Of a DNA stretch of 64,000 nt, positions 27,861 to 36,666 are shown piece by piece (the stretch's first letter is position 1; each line of letters starts with the position of its first letter). Source of the DNA: Marivita sp. (GTDB lineage Bacteria; Pseudomonadota; Alphaproteobacteria; Rhodobacterales; Rhodobacteraceae); contig NZ_JAIPUT010000002.1 of assembly GCF_020055635.1 (NCBI RefSeq), positions 62,001 through 126,000 of the forward strand, given 5' to 3'. The notes beneath the pieces were generated by a model, which did no database searches, was not told the origin of the DNA, and saw only the letters and a list, made by a program, of their open reading frames with translations. Position numbers and translations under genes: made by a program.

Positions 27861-28807
27861 AACTGCTGATCACCCGCAACCTTCCCGATCCGGTCATTGC
27901 CAAGGCCCAAGGGATTTTCGATGTCACCGTGCGGGACGATACCGCCCCGCTGAGCTGCGATGACCTGATCCAGAGCCTGACCGATTACGATGTCGTGCTG
28001 CCGACGCTGGGCGATATCTACAGCGCCGATATCTTCGACGCGGTGCCGGAGCCGCGCGCCGGGCTGCTGGCGAATTTCGGCGTCGGCTACAATCACATCG
28101 ACGCGCAGGCGGCCAAGGCGGCCGGAATCAAGGTGACCAACACGCCCGGCGCTGTGACCGAAGCGACTGCGGATATCGCGCTGATGCTGATGCTGATGAC
28201 CTGCCGCCGCGCCGGGGAGGGCGAACGCATGGTAAGGGCCGGCACCTGGACGGGCTGGCATCCAACCCAGCTTCTGGGCCTGCACATGTCCGGCAAGACG
28301 CTGGGCGTGGTCGGCATGGGCCGGATCGGCAAGGCCATCGCGCAACGGGCGCATTTCGGCTTCGGAATGAAGATCAGGTTCTACAACCGGTCTCCGAAAG
28401 AGCTCGATTTTCCGGCCGAGCAGATCGCGTCTCTGACCGAGCTGGCAGCCCAAGTGGATTTTCTGGTCATCGCCGTGCCCGGAGGCCCCGAGACGCGTCA
28501 TCTGATTGACGCGGAAATCCTGCACGCATTGAAACCCCACGCGCATCTGGTGAACATCGCGCGCGGCGATGTGGTGAAAGAGGACGATCTGATCGCCGCG
28601 CTCGAAGCCGGGCACATCGCGGGCGCGGGCCTCGATGTCTACGAATTCGAACCCGACGTGCCGGACGCCTTGCGAAACATGGAAAACGTCACGCTTCTGC
28701 CGCATCTCGGCACGGCCGCATTGGAAGTCAGGACTGCGATGGGAATGATGGCCGTCGACAACGCGATTGCGTTCTCCGAAGGCAGAGCGCTCCCCAATGC
28801 CGTCTAG
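27854..28807 (+). CDS. D-2-hydroxyacid dehydrogenase (glyoxylate/hydroxypyruvate reductase type)
   Basis: A 317-residue NAD(P)-dependent dehydrogenase. The NAD-binding fold is LGVVGMGRIGKAIAQRA (around residue 157). Other motifs are NFGVGYNHIDAQAAKAAGIKVTNTPGAVTEATADIA, LVNIARGDVVKEDDLIAAL with the catalytic Arg, the Glu in FEPDVP, and the catalytic His in LPHLGTA. This pattern fits glyoxylate/hydroxypyruvate reductases and D-glycerate dehydrogenases. The GTG start overlaps the csaA stop. It ends 4 bases into the convergent small membrane-protein gene. Confidence 0.94.
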   Translation: MLKLLITRNLPDPVIAKAQGIFDVTVRDDTAPLSCDDLIQSLTDYDVVLPTLGDIYSADIFDAVPEPRAGLLANFGVGYNHIDAQAAKAAGIKVTNTPGAVTEATADIALMLMLMTCRRAGEGERMVRAGTWTGWHPTQLLGLHMSGKTLGVVGMGRIGKAIAQRAHFGFGMKIRFYNRSPKELDFPAEQIASLTELAAQVDFLVIAVPGGPETRHLIDAEILHALKPHAHLVNIARGDVVKEDDLIAALEAGHIAGAGLDVYEFEPDVPDALRNMENVTLLPHLGTAALEVRTAMGMMAVDNAIAFSEGRALPNAV

Positions 28808-29058
28808 ACTTCCTTGGCGTTGCGGCGGGGGATCGTCCCGTATTCCATCCGCTCACGGTCGGGCGACCAATGCGGATCCTGGTTCTTGATCAGCCGCGAA
28901 ACGTAATAGGCGCTTGGCCACGCCATCAACATGCCGACGGCAACCGCGCCACCGATGACCCACCAATTGTAGTAGCCCATGGAAAAGGCGGTTGTTACAA
29001 GAAACCCGCTGATCAGCGCACCGCTGAGCAGCGAAAGAATAATCGATAAGCGGTCCAT
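28804..29058 (-). CDS. small two-helix membrane protein
   Basis: An 84-residue protein with two predicted membrane helices (LSIILSLLSGALISGFLVTTAFS and WWVIGGAVAVGMLMAWPSAYYV), followed by a charged cytosolic tail with Pro-His-Trp and a Glu-Arg-Met-Glu-Tyr motif. AAAGGAGG with good spacing fixes the start at 29058. The family is unrecognised; similar hypothetical proteins occur in Rhodobacteraceae. It is divergent from the KAS III gene. Confidence 0.75.
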   Translation of the reverse strand: MDRLSIILSLLSGALISGFLVTTAFSMGYYNWWVIGGAVAVGMLMAWPSAYYVSRLIKNQDPHWSPDRERMEYGTIPRRNAKEV

Positions 29059-29180
29059 ATCTGCCTCCTTTATTTTTGCAACGCACCGAATTCCCCACAG
29101 GTTCCCAAATCGCGCAGCGTCAAACTTGACCGGCCGATCAAGCTGCCGTCTGGTGGGCCACACATCCGAGGACCTATTCC

Positions 29181-30299
29181 ATGATCCAGCCCGCCATCAC
29201 CGGAAGCGGCATCTTCACGCCCCGGCACGTCATCACCAACGACGAACTCGTCGTCGCGTTCAATGCCTATGCAGACCGGGTGAACGCGGAAAACGCCGAT
29301 GCGATTGCCGCCGGTCGGATCGAACCGGTGCCCCATTCAAGCGCCGACTTCATCCTCTCGGCCTCGGGGATCGAGCAACGCTACGTGATGGACAAGGACG
29401 GGGTGCTCGACCCCGACCGCATGTTTCCGCGCCTGCCCGCACGGGCGGATGAAAGCCCGTCGCTCATGGCCGAGATGGCCGTGGACGCGATCGCCAAGGC
29501 GCTGGCGCAGGCTGGGCGCGATGCGTCGCAGGTCGATCTGGTGATCTGTGCGGCGTCGAACCATGAACGCGCCTATCCGGCGATTGCCGTGGAAATCCAG
29601 AACCTGATCGGGGCGGGGGGCTTTGCCTTTGACATGAACGTGGCCTGCTCCTCGGCCACCTTCGGCATCCAGGCGGCGGCCGACATGGTGCGCTCGGGGT
29701 CGGTCAGATGCGCCATCGTGGTGAATCCCGAGATCTGTTCGGCGCATCTGGAATGGCGCGACCGCGATTGCCACTTCATCTTCGGGGATGTGGCGACGGC
29801 GGTGGTGATCGAACCCGAGGCCGATGCCCAAGGGGCGCATTTCACCATTCACGGCACCCGCTGCGCGACCGAGTTCTCGAACAACATCCGCAACAACAAC
29901 GGCTTCCTGCGCCGCACCCATGACCAGATGGAAGACCGTCGCGACATGCAGTTCATGCAGAACGGCCGCAAGGTGTTCAAGGAAGTCCTGCCGATGGTGT
30001 CCGCGCATGTCCTCGGCCACCTGTCCGACGCGGGCTGGTCCGCCGACACCCTGCGGCGCCTCTGGCTGCATCAGGCGAACAAGACGATGAACGACTTCAT
30101 CGGGAAGAAAATCCTTGGCCGCACCCCCGAGGCGGGCGAACAGCCGAATATCCTTCAGGACTACGCCAACACGTCCTCTGCCGGGTCGATCATCGCCTTT
30201 GCGAAACATTCCGACGACCTGAACCCGGGGGATCGCGGCGTGATCTGCTCGTTCGGTGCGGGCTATTCCGTGGGCTCGGTGCTGGTGGAACGCGCATAG
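29181..30299 (+). CDS. long-form beta-ketoacyl-ACP synthase III (PA3286-like)
   Basis: A thiolase-fold condensing enzyme of 372 residues, longer than FabH (about 320). The catalytic triad is present: Cys 156 in MNVACSSATFGIQ, His 297 in LWLHQANKTMNDF, Asn 330 in YANTSSAGSIIAF. The insert ATEFSNNIRNNNGFLRR and the N-terminal DELVVAFNAYADRVNAENADAI match my recollection of Pseudomonas PA3286, which feeds octanoyl-CoA into fatty acid synthesis. That role here is inference. It stands alone between a small membrane protein and the ROK regulator. Confidence 0.92.
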   Translation: MIQPAITGSGIFTPRHVITNDELVVAFNAYADRVNAENADAIAAGRIEPVPHSSADFILSASGIEQRYVMDKDGVLDPDRMFPRLPARADESPSLMAEMAVDAIAKALAQAGRDASQVDLVICAASNHERAYPAIAVEIQNLIGAGGFAFDMNVACSSATFGIQAAADMVRSGSVRCAIVVNPEICSAHLEWRDRDCHFIFGDVATAVVIEPEADAQGAHFTIHGTRCATEFSNNIRNNNGFLRRTHDQMEDRRDMQFMQNGRKVFKEVLPMVSAHVLGHLSDAGWSADTLRRLWLHQANKTMNDFIGKKILGRTPEAGEQPNILQDYANTSSAGSIIAFAKHSDDLNPGDRGVICSFGAGYSVGSVLVERA

Positions 30300-30335
30300 G
30301 GGCTGGCCGGAAAGACCGGGATCAGCGTACCCGAC

Positions 30336-31535
30336 TCAACCGACCGCCAGCCCTGCGTTCCTGTTGAGCAGGAACTGCGTGAAGATCGGACCGCTTGCCG
30401 CGCCGATTGCCCGGGCGTTGCCGCCGATATGTCCCGGCTGGATCTGCGGCGGTATGAGCCCGCGTGTGTCCTGGTTGACAAGATAGCGCCTGACCCGTTC
30501 GACAAGTTCGCCGCGCACCGTCGCGGGAAAGGCCCCGTCGATCAGCACGGCCTCGAAATCGATCACGGCACAGACCGACAGCGCCGCCTTGGCCAGTTCC
30601 TGCGCGGTCTCGCCGATCCACGGCTCGACATGGCGGGCCAGGTCGCTCCAATCCTGCGGCTGCTGCCAAAGGACACGCGGGTCGATGCCTGCCTGCACAA
30701 GTCGGCCTTCCAGCAGGTGGATCGACGCGACGTCGATCAGTTGCTGGCTCTCGCCCAGCGGGCCGGTGCTGCGCAGCGACCCAAGCGCGCCGGCATTGCC
30801 CTGGTTGCCCTCGAACACCGTGTCATTGACGACGACGCCGCCGCCGACGAAGGACCCGATGAAGATGTAGGCGTAATCCCGGAACCGCGGCGCGCCGCCA
30901 TAAAGATGTTCGGCCCGGCAGGCCGCGGTGGCGTCGTTCATGGCAAACACCGGAAGCTCGGTGAACCGGGCCACCTGTTCCGCGAAATCGATGTCTTTCC
31001 ACGACTTGAACCGCTGCGACGGCGCGCCGAAAAGGTCGTTCCATTTCCACAGCTCGAACGGGGCGGCGATGCCGATGCCGCAAAGCCGGGCATGCGCTTC
31101 GGGCGGCAGGTCTTCGAGCAGCGTTTCCATCCCGCCTTCGAGAAAGGCGAACACGTCATCGGGCAGGGGATAGGGATAGGTGGTCGACACCTGTGCGCGG
31201 ACGTTGCCGGTGAAGTCGAGCAGCAGCAGGTCGGCGCTGCGGCGTCCGATCTTGAGTCCCAGCGACAGCACCCCGTCCGGCGACAGCTCCATCGGGATCG
31301 ACGGCTTGCCGACCTTGCCGCGCACCGGGTCGCCGCGCCGCAGGAACCCGTCCTGTTCAAGCTTGCGGAAGATCACCGACACGGTTTGCGGAGACAGCCC
31401 GGTCAGGCGGGCAAGTTCGATCCCGGCCATGCCGCCGCGACGCTGCAACATCGAAAGCAGCAGGCGTTCGTTGTAGTTGCGCACACCGCTTTGATTTACG
31501 CCGCCACTCGCGTCTCTGATTTTGCCACCGTCCAT
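30336..31535 (-). CDS. ROK-family transcriptional regulator of the frc operon
   Basis: A 399-residue NagC/XylR-type regulator. The N-terminal winged helix-turn-helix is NERLLLSMLQRRGGMAGIELARLTGLSPQTVSVIFRKLEQDGFLRR. The ROK sugar-kinase fold follows (LSLGLKIGRRSADLLLLDFTG, GIGIAAPF, MNDATAACRAEHLYGG, IFIGSFVGGGVV, GNAGALG). It probably senses a sugar or sugar phosphate and represses frcBCA, which is divergent. An ATG at 31535 is taken; a TTG start ten codons earlier would sit in the intergenic region. The usual Cys zinc cluster of ROK kinases is not visible. Confidence 0.9.
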   Translation of the reverse strand: MDGGKIRDASGGVNQSGVRNYNERLLLSMLQRRGGMAGIELARLTGLSPQTVSVIFRKLEQDGFLRRGDPVRGKVGKPSIPMELSPDGVLSLGLKIGRRSADLLLLDFTGNVRAQVSTTYPYPLPDDVFAFLEGGMETLLEDLPPEAHARLCGIGIAAPFELWKWNDLFGAPSQRFKSWKDIDFAEQVARFTELPVFAMNDATAACRAEHLYGGAPRFRDYAYIFIGSFVGGGVVVNDTVFEGNQGNAGALGSLRSTGPLGESQQLIDVASIHLLEGRLVQAGIDPRVLWQQPQDWSDLARHVEPWIGETAQELAKAALSVCAVIDFEAVLIDGAFPATVRGELVERVRRYLVNQDTRGLIPPQIQPGHIGGNARAIGAASGPIFTQFLLNRNAGLAVG

Positions 31536-31588
31536 GAAGACAAACTTAATCCAGAAAGAATCCAAGTTTAAGATGGCTGAGAATATTT

Positions 31589-31609
31589 AATAAATAAAGT
31601 TTATTTATT
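31589..31609. promoter_or_regulatory. 21-bp perfect palindrome, probable ROK-regulator operator
   Basis: AATAAATAAA, one G, then TTTATTTATT: a perfect 10-bp inverted repeat in an unusually AT-rich stretch between the divergent ROK and frcB genes. A consensus -35 hexamer TTGACA starts 3 bases to its right (31612-31617, plus strand), so a protein bound here would occlude the frcB promoter. A clear -10 box was not found. Confidence 0.65.
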
Positions 31610-31728
31610 TATTGACAGGCACCCGGATATCTGACCTTTTTACCTGCAACCTGTAGCAAAACCGCAGGCAGGGGGGCGGGCTGTCATCAGCCCGAAAGAC
31701 TGAAAGCACGTGTTCCTGGGAGGAAACC

Positions 31729-32748
31729 ATGAAAAAACTACTGCTGAGCTCGGCGATTGCATTTGCGTCCATGTCCGGTGCGGCCTTTGCCGCGGGTCAC
31801 GGCGTCAGCGCATGCCTGATCACGAAAACCGACACCAACCCGTTCTTCGTCAAGATGCGCGAAGGCGCGACTGCCAAGGCCGAAGAACTGGGCATGACGC
31901 TCAACAGCTATGCCGGCAAGATCGACGGCGACCACGAAACACAGGTCGCGGCCATCGAAACCTGCATCGCCAACGGTGCCAAGGGCATCCTGCTCACCGC
32001 ATCCGACACCTCGTCCATCGTTCCGGCCGTCCAGCAGGCACGCGATGCGGGCATCCTCGTGATCGCGCTCGATACACCGCTTGATCCGATCGACGCGGCA
32101 GACATGACATTCGCCACCGACAACTTCCTTGCCGGTGAACTGATTGGTCAGTGGGCCCGCGCCGCGCTGGGCGACGAGGCGGCAAATGCCCGCATCGGCA
32201 CGCTTGATCTTGCCGTCAGCCAGCCGACCGTCGACGTGCTGCGCAACCAGGGCTTCCTTCAGGGCTTCGGCATCGACCTGGGCGATCCCAACGTGATCGG
32301 CGACGAAACAGACCCGCGCATCGTCGGCAGCGACGTGACCCAGGGCAACGAAGAGGGTGGCCGCCGGGCGATGGAGAACCTGCTTGCGCAGGACCCGACC
32401 ATCAACGTGGTGCACACCATCAACGAACCTGCCGCCGCCGGGGCCTATGAGGCGCTCCGTGCCATCGGTCGGGAAAACGACGTGCTGATCGTATCGGTCG
32501 ACGGTGGCTGCCCGGGTGTGCAGAACGTCAAGGACGGCGTGATCGGCGCGACCTCTCAGCAATACCCGCTGCTGATGGCCTCCAAGGGGATCGAAGCGAT
32601 CGCCGCATGGGCCGCGGATGGCACAAAGCCGTCCGCGACCGACGGCAAGGATTTCTTCGACACCGGCGTGGCTCTGGTGACGGACCAGCCGGTTGACGGG
32701 ATCGAGTCCATCGACACCGAAGAAGGCACGAAGCTCTGCTGGGGTTGA
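31729..32748 (+). CDS. frcB: sugar ABC transporter substrate-binding protein, FrcB-like
   Basis: A 339-residue periplasmic binding protein of the ribose/fructose group (Peripla_BP_4). The signal peptide is [21 protein letters not shown]. The mature part, [63 protein letters not shown] and [10 protein letters not shown], closely resembles rhizobial fructose-binding FrcB. GGGAGGAAACC precedes the ATG. With FrcC and FrcA it forms a full importer; fructose (and perhaps mannose or ribose) is the expected ligand. Control by the adjacent ROK protein is inferred. Confidence 0.92.
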   Translation: MKKLLLSSAIAFASMSGAAFAAGHGVSACLITKTDTNPFFVKMREGATAKAEELGMTLNSYAGKIDGDHETQVAAIETCIANGAKGILLTASDTSSIVPAVQQARDAGILVIALDTPLDPIDAADMTFATDNFLAGELIGQWARAALGDEAANARIGTLDLAVSQPTVDVLRNQGFLQGFGIDLGDPNVIGDETDPRIVGSDVTQGNEEGGRRAMENLLAQDPTINVVHTINEPAAAGAYEALRAIGRENDVLIVSVDGGCPGVQNVKDGVIGATSQQYPLLMASKGIEAIAAWAADGTKPSATDGKDFFDTGVALVTDQPVDGIESIDTEEGTKLCWG

Positions 32749-32843
32749 TCCGACTCGGCCTTGACTGAACAATCGTGACAAGGGCGGGGATCGACCCGCC
32801 CTTGTCGCAAGAACGGCCAGCTTCTTCGTGAGGGAGGACTCTC

Positions 32844-33905
32844 ATGCCACCATCAGACAATTACGAAACGGTTGTCGGCAAGGCGAATGCCGAGATCGCC
32901 TCTTTCGCCGGGCGCGACAAAAGCCTGATCGACCGCTTTCACCACGTCCTGCACACCACCCCCGCGCTGGTGCCCCTGATCGTCCTGGTCGCGGCCATCA
33001 TCGTCTTCGGCCTTGCCCTCGGATCGCGGTTCTTTTCCCCCTTCGCGCTGACGCTGATCCTGCAACAGGTCCAGATCGTCGGCATCGTCGCCGCTGCGCA
33101 GTCTCTCGTGATCCTGACCAAGGGCATCGACCTGAGCGTCGGGGCGATTGCGGTGATCTCCTCGGTGGTGATGGGGCAGTTCGCGTTTCGCTACGGATTG
33201 CCGCCGGGCATCGCCGTCCTCTGCGGGCTTGCGGTCGGCACCGGGATCGGTGCGGTCAACGGCTGGCTGGTCGCGCAGATGAAACTGCCGCCCTTCATCG
33301 TGACGCTGGGCATGTGGCAGATCGTGCTGGCGGCGAACTTCCTCTATTCCCAGAACGAGACCATCCGCTCGCAGGAAATCGCGGAACAGGCGCCGCTGTT
33401 GCAACTGATGGGCGCCAAGTTCGAGGTCGGTGGCGCTGTGTTCACGATGGGGGTCGTCTTCATGGTGCTGCTGGTGGCGGTTCTGGCTTTCGTGCTGAGG
33501 CACACCGCCTGGGGCCGCCACGTCTATGCCGTGGGGGATGATCCCGAAGCGGCGGAACTGGCCGGTGTGAACGTCAAAAGCACGCTGATTTCAGTCTATG
33601 CGCTGGCGGGTCTGATCTGCGCCTTCGCGGGCTGGGCCCTGATCGGGCGCATCGGGTCGGTGTCGCCGACATCGGGGCAACTCCTGAACATCGAAAGCAT
33701 CACGGCGGTCGTGATCGGAGGCATCTCGCTCTTTGGCGGGCGCGGGTCGATCCTCGGCACCTTCTTCGGTGCGTTGATCGTCGGTGTCTTCACCCTTGGC
33801 CTGCGTCTGGCCGGCGCGGATGCGCAATGGACGTTCCTTTTGATCGGTGTGCTGATCATCGCCGCCGTGGCCGTGGACCAGTGGATCAGAAAGGTGGCAG
33901 CCTGA
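32844..33905 (+). CDS. frcC: sugar ABC transporter permease, FrcC-like
   Basis: A 353-residue permease of the RbsC type, about ten membrane segments. Signatures: LVILTKGIDLSVGAIAVISSVV, LVAQMKLPPFIVTLGMWQIVLA, HVYAVGDDPEAAELAGVNVKSTLISVYALAGLICAFAGW and TAVVIGGISLFGGRGSILGTFFGALIVGV. Its TGA shares a base with the ATG of the ATPase gene, so translation is coupled. The short cytosolic N-terminus (about 35 residues) precedes the first helix. Confidence 0.94.
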   Translation: MPPSDNYETVVGKANAEIASFAGRDKSLIDRFHHVLHTTPALVPLIVLVAAIIVFGLALGSRFFSPFALTLILQQVQIVGIVAAAQSLVILTKGIDLSVGAIAVISSVVMGQFAFRYGLPPGIAVLCGLAVGTGIGAVNGWLVAQMKLPPFIVTLGMWQIVLAANFLYSQNETIRSQEIAEQAPLLQLMGAKFEVGGAVFTMGVVFMVLLVAVLAFVLRHTAWGRHVYAVGDDPEAAELAGVNVKSTLISVYALAGLICAFAGWALIGRIGSVSPTSGQLLNIESITAVVIGGISLFGGRGSILGTFFGALIVGVFTLGLRLAGADAQWTFLLIGVLIIAAVAVDQWIRKVAA

Positions 33906-34672
33906 TGGAACCGATCTTGAAAGGACGCGGACTGGTCAAGCGCTATGGACGTGTGACCGCGCTGGACCGTTGCGATTTCGACCTGATGCCCGGCGAGATC
34001 CTCGCCGTGATCGGCGACAACGGGGCGGGCAAGAGCTCGCTCATCAAGGCGGTGTCCGGCGCGGTCATCCCGGATGAGGGCACCGTGACGCTTGAAGGCA
34101 AGGAGGTGCGCTTCACGACCCCGATCGAAGCCCGGGCGGCGGGAATCGAAACCGTGTACCAGACCCTTGCCATGTCGCCGGCGCTGTCGATCGCCGACAA
34201 CATGTTCATGGGCCGCGAGATCCGCAAATCCGGATGGCGCGGCAAGTGGCTGCGCCAACTGGACCGCGCCGCAATGGAAAAGATGGCCCGCGACAAGCTG
34301 TCCGAACTGGGGCTGATGACGATCCAGAACATCAACCAGGCGGTGGAAACCCTGTCCGGTGGTCAGCGTCAGGGCGTCGCCGTGGCCCGTGCCGCGGCCT
34401 TCGGATCGAAGGTCATCATTCTTGACGAACCGACCGCCGCCCTGGGGGTCAAGGAAAGCCGCAAGGTGCTGGAACTCATTCAGGACGTGAAGTCGCGGGG
34501 CATTCCGATCATCCTGATCAGCCACAACATGCCCCACGTGTTCGAGGTTGCCGACCGTATCCATGTGCACCGGCTGGGCAAGCGCCTGTGCGTGATCGAC
34601 CCCAAGGACTACACCATGTCCGATGCGGTGGCCTTCATGACGGGCGCCAAGGACGCGCCGGAAGCCGCATAA
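33905..34672 (+). CDS. frcA: sugar ABC transporter ATP-binding protein, FrcA-like (single ABC domain)
   Basis: A 255-residue ATPase with one nucleotide-binding domain, unlike the double-domain RbsA: Walker A VIGDNGAGKSSLIKAV, signature LSGGQRQGVAVARAAAF, Walker B VIILDEPTAALGVKESRKVL, switch His in ILISHNMPHVFE. The single-domain form is the Frc type. The ATG at 33905 follows the frcC stop directly. It ends the operon before a terminator; a fructokinase gene (frcK), present in the rhizobial operon, is absent here. Confidence 0.94.
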   Translation: MEPILKGRGLVKRYGRVTALDRCDFDLMPGEILAVIGDNGAGKSSLIKAVSGAVIPDEGTVTLEGKEVRFTTPIEARAAGIETVYQTLAMSPALSIADNMFMGREIRKSGWRGKWLRQLDRAAMEKMARDKLSELGLMTIQNINQAVETLSGGQRQGVAVARAAAFGSKVIILDEPTAALGVKESRKVLELIQDVKSRGIPIILISHNMPHVFEVADRIHVHRLGKRLCVIDPKDYTMSDAVAFMTGAKDAPEAA

Positions 34673-34726
34673 CGAGAACTGGCGGGCATCTGCCCGTCCG
34701 CCGCCGATGCTTCATGACGGCGGCCC

Positions 34727-34780
34727 GGTCACAAAAAAGGTCACAAAAAACGGCTCCCGAACTGTTTTCGGGAGCCGTTT
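34727..34780. terminator. bidirectional terminator after frcA with duplicated A-tract
   Basis: A 14-bp stem (AAACGGCTCCCGAA and its complement, 34748-34780) between convergent frcA and the PRC-barrel gene. On the left side the 12-base unit GGTCACAAAAAA occurs twice in tandem (34727-34738, 34739-34750), giving the minus strand two T-tracts. Confidence 0.88.
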
Positions 34781-34821
34781 CATCTCTTGCACGGCCAAAG
34801 GCCGTGTCACGGCAGGCTGGC

Positions 34822-35340
34822 TCAGTTCCAGAAGCCTTCGTCAACGTCTTCCAGCTGCTCCAGCTCTTCTTCGGTCATGCGTGTCACATAGGCGTAGGTT
34901 CGATCATCCACGGCCACAAGGTTCACGTCATCGACCTCGATCATCACATGCTTGTCCGCGATATCGAGAAAGCCGCCGACTTCGGCAACGATGCCGACCA
35001 TGTCACCCGACTGGTTGAGCACGATGTCTTCGATCTCGCCGATATCGTTCCAGTCTGTGCCGACCTGATCGTACATGTTGTCTGCGTTCCAGCCTTCGTC
35101 GTTGGCCGCGCTTGTGGTGTAGATATTGCCACCGGTGATGTCGCGGCTGCGAATCAGGTTGGCGCCATCACCCATAATGCCGGTTCCGGCGGTCTGGGTG
35201 CCTGTGTCGTCCATCATCTGGCCGTCTGTGTCCTGCATGGCGCTGGAATCGTCGGCCATGTCGCCATTGGTGTGGTTTTCAGCCCATGCGCCCGTGGCGC
35301 CGATCGTGAGGGCGAGTGCACTGGCAAATAGCTTGGTCAT
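34822..35340 (-). CDS. secreted PRC-barrel domain protein
   Basis: A 172-residue precursor with signal peptide MTKLFASALALTIGATGAWAE. An Asp/Met/Thr-rich linker (DDSSAMQDTDGQMMDD) is followed by a PRC-barrel: LIRSRDITGGNIYT, then WNDIGEIEDIVLNQSGDMVGIVAEVGGFLDIADKHVMIEVDDVNLVAVDD. PRC-barrels bind partner macromolecules; periplasmic versions are common in alphaproteobacteria, without a settled role. AAGGAGATTGCA precedes the ATG. It is followed by the frc terminator on its 3' side and lies downstream of tdk. Confidence 0.88.
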   Translation of the reverse strand: MTKLFASALALTIGATGAWAENHTNGDMADDSSAMQDTDGQMMDDTGTQTAGTGIMGDGANLIRSRDITGGNIYTTSAANDEGWNADNMYDQVGTDWNDIGEIEDIVLNQSGDMVGIVAEVGGFLDIADKHVMIEVDDVNLVAVDDRTYAYVTRMTEEELEQLEDVDEGFWN

Positions 35341-35436
35341 TGCAATCTCCTTGGTTGCGTTTCATCTGCCGGGTCAACCAAGGCCGCCGGTCTCCGTTCC
35401 AAGGAACCTGAATAAAAAACTCTGGAACCGCTGAGG

Positions 35437-36018
35437 TTACGCCGAACCGGTTTCCTGCCGCCAATGCCTGCGACACAGGCTGACATAGGTCTCGTTGCCG
35501 CCGATCTGGACCTGCGCACCTTCTGTCATGACACGGCCCCGATCGTCCTTGCGCACCACCATGGTCGCCTTGCGCCCGCAGTGACAGATGGTGCGCACTT
35601 CGCGCAGCGTATCCGCAAGCGCCAGAAGCGTTGCCGATCCGGGAAACAGCTGACCCTGAAAGTCGACCCTCAACCCATAGGCCATCACCGGCACAGACAG
35701 GTCGTCCGCCACCCGCGCCAGCTGCCAGACCTGCTCCGGGGTCAGAAACTGCGCCTCGTCGATGAAGATGCAGGCCAGATCGGTCTCTGCCAGGATCCCT
35801 GAAATCCGCGCGAACAGATCGTCCGACGGCAAGAACATCTCTGCCTCGCGGGCAAATCCGATGCGCGACCCGATCCGGCCCTGCCCCGCGCGATCATCCA
35901 GCGCGGCCGTCATCCGGAAGACCGACATGCCGCGTTCCTCGTAGTTGTGCGCAGCCTGCAAGAGCAGGGTCGATTTGCCCGCGTTCATCGTCGAGTAATG
36001 GAAATAGAGCTTCGCCAT
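35437..36018 (-). CDS. tdk: thymidine kinase
   Basis: A 193-residue type II thymidine kinase that salvages thymidine to dTMP. The P-loop is YSTMNAGKSTLLLQAAHNYEERG. It also has the Walker-B-like CIFIDEAQFLTPEQVWQLA, VMAYGLRVDFQGQLFPGSATLLALADTL and the zinc-binding ICHCGRKATMVVR with a final CRRHW. The ATG at 36018 (MAKLYFHYSTMNAGKS) is the family start; the longer frame has no homologous content. All catalytic motifs are intact. Confidence 0.97.
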   Translation of the reverse strand: MAKLYFHYSTMNAGKSTLLLQAAHNYEERGMSVFRMTAALDDRAGQGRIGSRIGFAREAEMFLPSDDLFARISGILAETDLACIFIDEAQFLTPEQVWQLARVADDLSVPVMAYGLRVDFQGQLFPGSATLLALADTLREVRTICHCGRKATMVVRKDDRGRVMTEGAQVQIGGNETYVSLCRRHWRQETGSA

Positions 36019-36207
36019 GACCCGCCATGTGCCGCAACCGGACAACACGCGCAAGAGTGCCAGGACCGGCAAGCCCGGGATGCGCCCGAAATGCCTTTGA
36101 CCGACGAATTGTGGTCTGGAACCCTTGTGCCATTGCATTACGATGCAAGTCAGGGGAAAGAGACGCAGATGGTCCCGTTTTTTCGGGATTTGTTGAGGGA
36201 ATGAGTG

Positions 36208-36666
36208 ATGCCAATGTTTGGTCCGTACTTGAAGAAACACACCGAATTGCTGGTCAAGGATGTGGGAATAGAAAAGGCCTGCACGCTGACCGGCAAGTCA
36301 AAGGCCACGCTGGGACGATACTATGCCGACCATGACGAACATGCCGATCGCTTCATGCCGATCGACGCGGTCGCGGCCCTCGAGCAGGTCTCGGGCTATC
36401 CCCATGTCACCTCGGCACTCGCAGAGCTCGGCGGCATCACCCTGTCCTTCGACGAGCGGCGCGGCAACGCCTCGAAGAACGGCGGATTCAACTCCGACGT
36501 GGTCGCCCTCAGTCAACGTTTCGCCATGCTGATGGGCGAATATCACCAATCCATCGAAGATGGCGTGATCACCGCCAACGAGGCGCGTCGCCTCCTGCGC
36601 GAGACCCTCGCGCTCCAGCAGGTGCTGGTGGACATGAAACTGCACCTGGAAGATGAAACAGTTTGA
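36208..36666 (+). CDS. phage CII-like / helix-turn-helix protein
   Basis: A 152-residue protein with an apparent helix-turn-helix near the start (LVKDVGIEKACTLTGKSKATLGRYYADHDEHADRFMPIDAVAALEQVSGYPHVTSAL) and a helical C-terminal part (SIEDGVITANEARRLLRETLALQQVLVDMKLHLEDE). This layout resembles phage regulatory CII-like proteins, but no other phage gene is nearby. GAGGGA with 7 bases spacing supports the ATG at 36208. The gene overlaps the next by 14 bases, so it heads a three-gene operon with the IMPACT-domain protein and dgkA. Confidence 0.7.
   Translation: MPMFGPYLKKHTELLVKDVGIEKACTLTGKSKATLGRYYADHDEHADRFMPIDAVAALEQVSGYPHVTSALAELGGITLSFDERRGNASKNGGFNSDVVALSQRFAMLMGEYHQSIEDGVITANEARRLLRETLALQQVLVDMKLHLEDETV

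Noticed and set aside
36208..36666. CII-like gene as a sign of a prophage
   Set aside because: No phage structural, integrase or lysis genes are within the window; the neighbours are housekeeping genes.
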